Part shown: piece after piece, positions 1 through 4,744 of the stretch
Layout of the letters: each line of letters opens with the position of its first letter
Numbering within the stretch: position 1 is the first letter of the stretch
Assembly: GCA_965365285.1 (NCBI GenBank)
Contig: CBDUBC010000115.1
Location: 1 to 8,368, forward strand
Length of the DNA stretch: 8,368 nt
From: JAURDE01 sp965365285
GTDB taxonomy: Bacteria; Bdellovibrionota; Bacteriovoracia; Bacteriovoracales; Bacteriovoracaceae
Direction: 5' to 3'
Made by a program: the position numbers and the translations under genes
The notes under the pieces: model-generated
The model's input: only the letters and a program-made list of their open reading frames with translations
What the model was told of the DNA's origin: nothing
Databases searched by the model: none

Positions 1-1
1 T

Positions 2-613
2 GAGCTTTCTTTTCTAATTATTTTACCTTCACTTGCTCTTCTTTATGGTCTCTCTAACGAAGTGGTTCACCTTATTTTTGAAAGAGGTGCCTTCGATGCC
101 AATGACAGTGCAATGACTGCTCTTGCTTTAAAGTACTATCTTTGGGGCCTTCCTTTTTATGGGCTTTATAAAATTTTTAGCCCAGTCTTTTTTGCTCTCG
201 ATAAGCCAAAGACACCTGTGATGATTTCGATTTTTTCTATTTTTATCAATATTGTTTTTTGTATCACCATGGTTCCTCATTATGGATTTAAGATATTAGC
301 ATTAGGAACAAGCTTATCTATGATGGTGAATTGTTCCTTACAGGGTTTTTTCATTAAAAAAGATTTGGAACTCCCCATTTCCACTTTTTTTACTTTCAAA
401 ATTGGCAAGGTGCTCCTCGCATCCACGGCCGTGCTTTTTCTCACCCAAAAACTTGGTGTTCTTTGGTTCAGTTTCGCAGATTCCTTTTTGCTCAAAGCAG
501 GGGTTGTTGCTCTGATTGGAGCCCTAGGTTACCTCGTCTATGGGATCATTCTGGTAATTTTTGGGGAGTCAAAAGGACTCTCGACCGTTCTACAACGTCT
601 TAGAAAGAAGTAA
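2..613 (+). CDS. murJ: Lipid II flippase MurJ (MviN family), 3' part only
   Basis: The reading frame is open from the window edge, giving the last 203 residues of a protein whose start lies outside; MurJ proteins are usually about 500 residues. The motif FERGAFD (residues 26-32 of the visible part), followed by a GLP..GLYKIFSPVFFAL stretch and KTPV, is typical of the MurJ/MviN C-terminal half. About six hydrophobic segments are visible, consistent with the later transmembrane helices of this polytopic MOP-superfamily exporter, and the protein ends in a short basic tail (RLRKK). The family moves undecaprenyl-linked peptidoglycan precursor across the inner membrane. No terminator follows the stop codon, so transcription may continue through the small gene 66 bases downstream. 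Family assignment is firm; exact function is by homology. Confidence 0.9.
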   Translation, partial: ELSFLIILPSLALLYGLSNEVVHLIFERGAFDANDSAMTALALKYYLWGLPFYGLYKIFSPVFFALDKPKTPVMISIFSIFINIVFCITMVPHYGFKILALGTSLSMMVNCSLQGFFIKKDLELPISTFFTFKIGKVLLASTAVLFLTQKLGVLWFSFADSFLLKAGVVALIGALGYLVYGIILVIFGESKGLSTVLQRLRKK

Positions 614-679
614 GCTCAGAGTCAAACTGACCCCAAATTCATGGCATCAGATTTGCTTTAATGATTGAGGGGAACGGAG

Positions 680-817
680 ATGAAGATATTTTATTCACTA
701 TTAATTTCAACATGCATATTTCTAGTTTTAATCGGAAAAGCGAGCTCTGCTGATTTGAACAACAGTAGAAGCGCTACTCATGATCTTATGGTCGAGATAG
801 GAAAACCTGTCTTCTAA
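680..817 (+). CDS. Small secreted peptide (45 residues), unknown function
   Basis: A short open frame of 45 codons starts with ATG at 680, preceded by a strong ribosome-binding sequence (GAGGGG, 667-672, 7 bases away), and ends with TAA at 815-817. The product begins like a Sec signal peptide: a Lys at residue 2, a hydrophobic core (about residues 4-18), then GKASSA, a plausible signal-peptidase I site after residue 24. That would leave a mature peptide of only about 21 residues, starting DLNN and ending GKPVF. It lies between murJ and a strong terminator (853-879), so it is either the last cistron of the murJ transcript or has its own promoter. I do not recognise a family. The strong ribosome-binding site and signal peptide argue that it is real, but short length keeps confidence moderate. 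Confidence 0.55.
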   Translation: MKIFYSLLISTCIFLVLIGKASSADLNNSRSATHDLMVEIGKPVF

Positions 818-852
818 ATCCGTAGGGTTAGGAGTGGTGATCTTGGGGGGGA

Positions 853-879
853 GGGGCGTCATTTATGACGCCCCTTTTT
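853..879 (+). terminator. Rho-independent terminator
   Basis: A perfect 9-base-pair GC-rich stem (853-861 with 866-874, arms GGGGCGTCA / TGACGCCCC) closes a TTTA loop and is followed directly by five T (875-879). It ends transcription coming from the small secreted-peptide gene and probably from murJ. The 5' arm is immediately preceded by a G-rich tract (845-851), unusual in this AT-rich window. Confidence 0.93.
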
Positions 880-908
880 CTAATTTAAAATCGAAAAATT
901 AAAAATAA

Positions 909-936
909 TTGTCCTAATTGGTATCCTAAGTAATCT
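909..936 (+). promoter_or_regulatory. Possible sigma-70-type promoter for gene 980-1426
   Basis: TTGTCC (909-914) and TAATCT (931-936) are separated by 16 bases and lie downstream of the terminator and 44 bases before the ATG at 980. Each hexamer matches the consensus at four positions. In AT-rich DNA such matches arise by chance, so this is a weak call. Confidence 0.3.
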
Positions 937-979
937 TTTTAAGATAGACTTTGGCAAATTTGGAATTAAGGAACTCTCT

Positions 980-1426
980 ATGAAAACTGATTTTGACACT
1001 CTGAGAGCGTTGGCTTCTTATACTTTAAATCACCTCAAAGAAGGTGAAATGGTTGATTTTAATATCACAAAAAGAGAAGAGCTTATCGATGCTATGGCAA
1101 CGGAACTAGGTGCTAGTTTTGCCACAGATGAGGATATTAAAGATCAAGCTATAGAAGAAGTTGAAGATAAGATGGGTGCTGATAATCTTCCAGAAGATAT
1201 CACTGAATCCGAAATCTATAACCACGCTCGAAAAGAAATCATCAAGTCTTTTAATGGTGAAAACATTGGTGGACTTTATCTTGTAGAATCTCTGCATAAA
1301 GTTGGTCAAAGAATGACAACATTCCTTCTCGACTGCGATCTTATTGAAGATGTGTTTGGAACTGATGAAGAGCTCATCAGCTTTCTCGTTCAAAAAATTA
1401 GACAATTCTCAATTAAAAGAGGTTAG
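980..1426 (+). CDS. DUF507-like acidic cytoplasmic protein
   Basis: The 148-residue product has no signal peptide or membrane segment and is rich in Glu and Asp. The start is supported by AAGGA (968-972), 7 bases before the ATG. The layout resembles DUF507 proteins of deltaproteobacteria and Aquificales. An N-terminal helix (TLRALASYTLNHLKEGEMV) leads to a 'needs to be inhibited/degraded' style acidic helical middle, and the C-terminal helix pattern is LIEDVFGTDEELISFLVQKI, like the '..EE(V/I)(F/Y).DD..L...' ending of that family. I infer this from memory of the family pattern, so it needs a profile search. DUF507 has no established function. The gene appears monocistronic: a terminator lies upstream and a convergent gene downstream, with the two stop codons overlapping (1423-1426). 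It could alternatively be an unrelated helical orphan. Confidence 0.8.
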   Translation: MKTDFDTLRALASYTLNHLKEGEMVDFNITKREELIDAMATELGASFATDEDIKDQAIEEVEDKMGADNLPEDITESEIYNHARKEIIKSFNGENIGGLYLVESLHKVGQRMTTFLLDCDLIEDVFGTDEELISFLVQKIRQFSIKRG

Positions 1427-2007
1427 TCTTTCATTTCCAAATGAAGAATGGATTCTTCAAAGTAAGGCCCCTCAACTAAGCCATTTAAAACAGAGCTGAC
1501 ACTTTCACAGAGTAAATACTCTCTCTTCTTTCTATTTATGATAACGAAGCAATCGTAATAGAGACGTTCGAAGTTTTTATCAGATGCAGTCCCCTCAACA
1601 CGAGTAATATCGACATCATTATTTTTTAGAATATTATTTTTGAATTTAAGTTGATCTTTAGAGTGAACCTCTTTGTTTAATTCATCTAATTGGATGCCTT
1701 TGTCCTCAAGGATATTTAAAATAAGATCCTTAGAATGAGGAATATTATTATTTAATTTAAAAACTTGAAAAGATGCCTTCCACTCATATTTAGTATCGCT
1801 ACGATGAAATACAACTTCATTACTACTTGTTTTTTTGGTTGCCCACCAAGAGGGGATGGGAAACGAAAAATTGTGAAAAAGAAATACTTTCGAATTCTCT
1901 TGATAACTTAATTTTTCGTCTTTAATAACAAAAGCAGTATAGAGCATTGCAACAAGTATGAGCCCTACAAAAAGCCATTGTCCTAAATTTTCAGTGAAAA
2001 TTTCCAA
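1423..2007 (-). CDS. Membrane-anchored protein of unknown function
   Basis: The 194-residue product has one N-terminal transmembrane segment (about residues 9-28, LGQWLFVGLILVAMLYTAFV) and then a soluble Lys- and Asn-rich domain. The start is TTG at 2007, chosen because AAGG lies 7 bases upstream of it (2015-2018) and the membrane segment follows at once. The soluble part opens with FSFPIPSWW, then alternating beta-like stretches. This 'phi-x-P-x-W' opening recalls PsbP/DcrB-type small alpha/beta domains, but I cannot confirm that. There are two Cys, in YYDCF and LLCES near the C-terminus. The segment lacks a signal-peptidase site, so it is probably an uncleaved anchor. No terminator of its own is visible; its stop codon overlaps that of the convergent gene. 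Confidence 0.75.
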   Translation of the reverse strand: MEIFTENLGQWLFVGLILVAMLYTAFVIKDEKLSYQENSKVFLFHNFSFPIPSWWATKKTSSNEVVFHRSDTKYEWKASFQVFKLNNNIPHSKDLILNILEDKGIQLDELNKEVHSKDQLKFKNNILKNNDVDITRVEGTASDKNFERLYYDCFVIINRKKREYLLCESVSSVLNGLVEGPYFEESILHLEMKD

Positions 2008-2098
2008 CTTAGCACCTTGTTAATTTTGAAGGCACCCTAACTTAATTTATGTTTTAAGACCATAAGATTTAATGAAATGGGAGTTATAGATAATAAAG

Positions 2099-2127
2099 AG
2101 GTACCCTAAGGGACACTTAAGGTACCT
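2099..2127 (-). terminator. Hairpin terminator after gene 2140-2754
   Basis: Arms 2099-2110 and 2116-2127 form a 12-base-pair stem with a 5-base loop. Read on the minus strand the only irregular position (2106/2120) is a U-G wobble; on the plus strand it is a C-A mismatch. The minus strand also continues into CTTTATTAT, a broken U-rich tail. Both facts, and its position 12 bases past the stop codon of 2140-2754, indicate a leftward terminator. The interrupted U-tract makes its strength uncertain. Confidence 0.65.
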
Positions 2128-2139
2128 TTGGTTTAGGAC

Positions 2140-2754
2140 CTAGTATCTATTTTCTTTAATAAACACTTCGTGATGATCTTTCTCGTATTTGAGGTAGAAA
2201 GGGTTGGATCCTGGATAATTCCCACCACATCTTTCAGCCCAGGCTTTGGCGGTCTTCCAATCCTCTTTAAAGTACATTGGAAGAGGGGCAATATATCGGC
2301 TATCACTAATTTTTAGCTCTTGTACTTTTTGATCATTTACCGTAATTGGTTCTCTCCTCTCATTTCTAGCATTTTCGATTACTCTTGTTGAGCAACCTTT
2401 GGCATTACTATATTTAACTTTGAGCTGCACGCCACCATCCCAGTAGCCAGCAACTTTAACCTCAGTCACTTTTGCATAATACTCATTAGTGACAGTCGTT
2501 CCGCGAGCAGTTGCATTTGATGGGAATTCCATAATGAAAATGATATCATTGGTGCAGATATAGCCCCATTCCTTATCATAATTCACTCTATTTTTAACAT
2601 AGGCGCATTCTTGGGTCGGAAACATCTTTTTAACTTGGTATTTCTTTAAAGCTTGATCCCATTGTTTTTTTTCCATTCCTTTGAATGTCATTTCTATTTC
2701 TGCAAATGTGTTTGTTGAGAAAACAAATAAAATAATTAAGAAAATTTTGCTCAT
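2140..2754 (-). CDS. Secreted or periplasmic four-cysteine protein, unknown function
   Basis: The 204-residue product starts at ATG 2754 with a very good ribosome-binding site (AAGGAG, 2761-2766, 6 bases upstream). A signal peptide (MSKIFLIILFVFSTNTFA, cleavage after residue 18) precedes a mature domain starting EIEMTF. The mature part has four Cys, in QECAY, YICTN, KGCST and ERCGG, an even number that would suit two disulfide bonds in the periplasm or outside the cell. The C-terminus is rich in aromatic and charged residues (FYLKYEKDHHEVFIKENRY). No lipobox is seen, so it is not an obvious lipoprotein. I do not recognise a family. It is divergent from the glycine-rich protein gene, with 195 bases between the starts, so the two could share regulation. 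Confidence 0.75.
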   Translation of the reverse strand: MSKIFLIILFVFSTNTFAEIEMTFKGMEKKQWDQALKKYQVKKMFPTQECAYVKNRVNYDKEWGYICTNDIIFIMEFPSNATARGTTVTNEYYAKVTEVKVAGYWDGGVQLKVKYSNAKGCSTRVIENARNERREPITVNDQKVQELKISDSRYIAPLPMYFKEDWKTAKAWAERCGGNYPGSNPFYLKYEKDHHEVFIKENRY

Positions 2755-2876
2755 TTAAAACTCCTTCATAAGATATCTCTAGATGGTAATACATAATAGG
2801 GTGGAAATAAAGGAAGGAGTAGTAAACTAAAATTATCGGAAAAAATGAGATTTATTTATTATTCTAATTTTTTATT

Positions 2877-2907
2877 TCGGATTAAAGTTTTTCAATTTAA
2901 TTTCCGA
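2877..2907. repeat. Imperfect inverted repeat in the divergent intergenic region
   Basis: TCGGATTAAA (2877-2886) is mirrored by TTTAATTTCCGA (2896-2907), differing by a two-base bulge, with a 9-base spacer. A third TCGGA copy lies at 2836-2840. In a region made almost wholly of A and T, these are the only repeated GC-containing words. It could be an operator or an mRNA-leader hairpin for the glycine-rich protein gene, but its AT content makes chance similarity plausible. No convincing -35/-10 pair stands out in 2755-2949 on either strand. Confidence 0.3.
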
Positions 2908-2949
2908 TTTGTTGAAGAGCAAAATTATTAAATACTTTGGAGTCATCCG

Positions 2950-4710
2950 ATGAAATTATCAAGACTTATATCTCTTTTCATGGCCTTTACCCTGTCATTG
3001 AATACGGCATTCGCAGATGTCGAAGATTGCGCAGGAATAGATCAGGCCCTTTATGCCAATGAATATAAGGCATGTCTGAGACTTCAGATCGCCGGTGGCG
3101 CAAACGTAGATTGTGTAGAATGTCTTTTTGCTCAAGAGCAACAAACCAACCCATGGGTTGAGGCCATTGGAGTACTTGCAGCTCCACTTGCTTATTTTGG
3201 TGCTTCAGCTATTGGAAGTTATTACGGATATAAAACTCAAAGAACTTGGGCCGATGCATATTCAGGCGCAAACAGCCAGTGGGCGAATGCTTATGAACAA
3301 GGTCATGTTCAGTGTACAACAAGGTTTAATAAGTACCTCAATTATAATACTCAAATTGGTGCGGCCCCTATTCTTCCTGGTCAGGCAGAATCATTTGCTC
3401 AAGGCTGTAATCAGAACCCTCTAGGAAACTTTGCTGGGTTTGGGGGTATTGGTGGTGGACCTCTTGGTGGGGGAGCGAATCCTTTCCTATCAGCAGGTTT
3501 TTCACCAGGATTTATGTATGGAATGAATGGTCCTTATTTTGGAAGTCCTTATGGCCTTGGTGGAATCGGAGGAGTAACTCCTGGTTTTGGCCTTGGCGGT
3601 GGAGGATCCATTGGAGGGCTTAGTCTTTTAGGTGGTGGAGCACCAGGTGCCCTTGGTGGATTTGGTGGTGCCATCGGAGGGGCTATCGGTGGAATCAGTC
3701 TCATTGGCGGAGGCGGAGGATTTCCTGGTGGACTTGGTGGATTTCCTGGAGCGATTGGTGGAGCTGTTGGTGGTCTTCCGGGAGCAATCGGTGGGGCCGT
3801 TGGTGGTTTCCCAGGAGCAATCGGTGGAGCTGTTGGTGGTTTTCCAGGAGCAATCGGTGGAGCTGTTGGAGGCTTCCCAGGAGCAATCGGTGGAGCTATT
3901 GGAGGTTACCCAGGTTATGGTGCCATTGGTGGAGCAATTGGAGGATATCCAGGATATGGAGCGATTGGTGGCGCCCTTGGTGGCGCAATCGGTGGTTATC
4001 CAGGGTATGGAGCAATTGGTGGATCTTTAGGCGGAGCTATTGGAGGAATTAGTCTTCTTGGTGGAGGCGGAGTTCCTGGCGGAATAGGTGGTTATCCGGG
4101 TGCCATTGGCGGAGCCGTTGGTGGATTTCCAGGAGCGATTGGAGGGGCCATTGGTGGCGGAGCCGTTGGAGGTTTTCCCGGTGCTATTGGTGGAGGATCT
4201 ATCGGAGGAGTTAGTCTTCTTGGTGGTGGAACAATTGGTGGAGCTATCGGTGGATCTATTGGAGGGGCCGTAGGCGGATTTCCAGGCGGAGGCGGACTAG
4301 GTCTTCCTGGTGGTGGTTTAGGTTACTACGGTGGATATAACCCATTTGGTGGACCAGGTATGATTAATGGTGGTTTAGGACTCGGCTTTGGAGGCGGAGG
4401 AATGAATGGCTACTGGGGTAATACTGGTGGGTTTAACCAATTCAATAATCAATATCAGCAGCAGTGGGCACAACAGCAGGCAAACTTTCAACAAAGTCAG
4501 GCAGCTGCTGGAAGAGCTCAAGGAAATATGCAAGGTAATGCAATTGCCAATCAAGCGCTTTATCAAAACTATATGGATGCCGCTCAAAATCTTCAAGGTT
4601 TTGGTGGTGGATACGGATACGGTGGGGCTTACTCCATGCCAGGTCTAGGATACTCAGCAGGAGGAGGACTCGGAGGAGGACTTTATCTGAATGCTGGTTT
4701 TGGTTTCTAA
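2950..4710 (+). CDS. Exported glycine-rich layered-repeat protein
   Basis: The 586-residue product begins with a clear signal peptide (cleavage after AFA, residue 22); GGAG (2939-2942) lies 7 bases before the ATG. In order come: a short domain with four Cys (27, 42, 55, 58, the last two as CVEC); a hydrophobic, small-residue segment (about 70-95), then two more Cys (122, 153); and Gly-rich sequence from residue 160. Residues 221-443 are built from AIGG/AVGG tetrads joined by FPG or YPGYG, punctuated four times by a [LIV]SL[LI]GGG motif (224, 249, 367, 421). A Gln/Asn-rich stretch (about 495-545) follows, then a Gly/Tyr tail ending NAGFGF. The composition resembles elastin- or silk-like structural proteins, so a surface or matrix role is likely, but that is inference. 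The gene ends at a bidirectional terminator. I recognise no named family. Confidence 0.85.
   Translation: MKLSRLISLFMAFTLSLNTAFADVEDCAGIDQALYANEYKACLRLQIAGGANVDCVECLFAQEQQTNPWVEAIGVLAAPLAYFGASAIGSYYGYKTQRTWADAYSGANSQWANAYEQGHVQCTTRFNKYLNYNTQIGAAPILPGQAESFAQGCNQNPLGNFAGFGGIGGGPLGGGANPFLSAGFSPGFMYGMNGPYFGSPYGLGGIGGVTPGFGLGGGGSIGGLSLLGGGAPGALGGFGGAIGGAIGGISLIGGGGGFPGGLGGFPGAIGGAVGGLPGAIGGAVGGFPGAIGGAVGGFPGAIGGAVGGFPGAIGGAIGGYPGYGAIGGAIGGYPGYGAIGGALGGAIGGYPGYGAIGGSLGGAIGGISLLGGGGVPGGIGGYPGAIGGAVGGFPGAIGGAIGGGAVGGFPGAIGGGSIGGVSLLGGGTIGGAIGGSIGGAVGGFPGGGGLGLPGGGLGYYGGYNPFGGPGMINGGLGLGFGGGGMNGYWGNTGGFNQFNNQYQQQWAQQQANFQQSQAAAGRAQGNMQGNAIANQALYQNYMDAAQNLQGFGGGYGYGGAYSMPGLGYSAGGGLGGGLYLNAGFGF
3742..3906 (+). 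repeat. Tandem 33-base repeat, five units
   Basis: Five consecutive 33-base units (starting 3742, 3775, 3808, 3841, 3874) each encode [FL]PGAIGGA[VI]GG. The third and fourth units differ at only three bases, and the shared core is identical over more than 20 bases. This suggests recent duplication by slippage or recombination, so unit number may vary between strains. Confidence 0.9.
3907..4047 (+). repeat. Second repeat class, YPGYGAIGG units
   Basis: Three units of 39, 51 and 51 bases (from 3907, 3946 and 3997) each begin YPGYGAIGG and end AIGG. The longer two insert an extra ALGG or SLGG tetrad. They look derived from the 33-base unit by insertion of a Gly-Tyr pair and of extra four-residue blocks, showing growth in 12-base steps as well as whole units. 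Confidence 0.8.
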
Positions 4711-4744
4711 AAAAAAGGCCGCTTAGAAAGCGGCCTCTATTTTT
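4709..4744. terminator. Bidirectional Rho-independent terminator
   Basis: A 9-base-pair stem (4716-4724 with 4728-4736, arms AGGCCGCTT / AAGCGGCCT) closes an AGA loop. It has CTATTTTT on the right and a run of eight A (4709-4716) on the left, which reads as a U-tract on the minus strand. It therefore ends both the rightward glycine-rich protein gene (stop 4708-4710) and the leftward hydrolase gene (stop 4743-4745), overlapping both gene ends. Confidence 0.9.

Noticed and set aside
1106..1405. Antisense frame of 99 codons within the DUF507-like gene
   Set aside because: It has no ribosome-binding site or motif, and the plus-strand frame has a proper start and acidic helical composition.
3701..3886. 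Antisense frame rich in Leu, His and Gln over the repeats
   Set aside because: It is the reverse reading of the 33-base units, with no start signals; its periodicity is inherited from the real gene.
3632..4030. Open frame of 132 codons in the +2 frame of the repeat region, with Leu/Val/Glu-rich product
   Set aside because: It is a shadow of the Gly-rich repeats: repeated DNA without stops in one frame often lacks them in others. No ribosome-binding site or independent motif was seen.
3742..4047. Regular repeat series that might suggest a CRISPR array
   Set aside because: Repeats are contiguous with no unique spacers, keep a coding frame and lie inside a signal-peptide protein gene.
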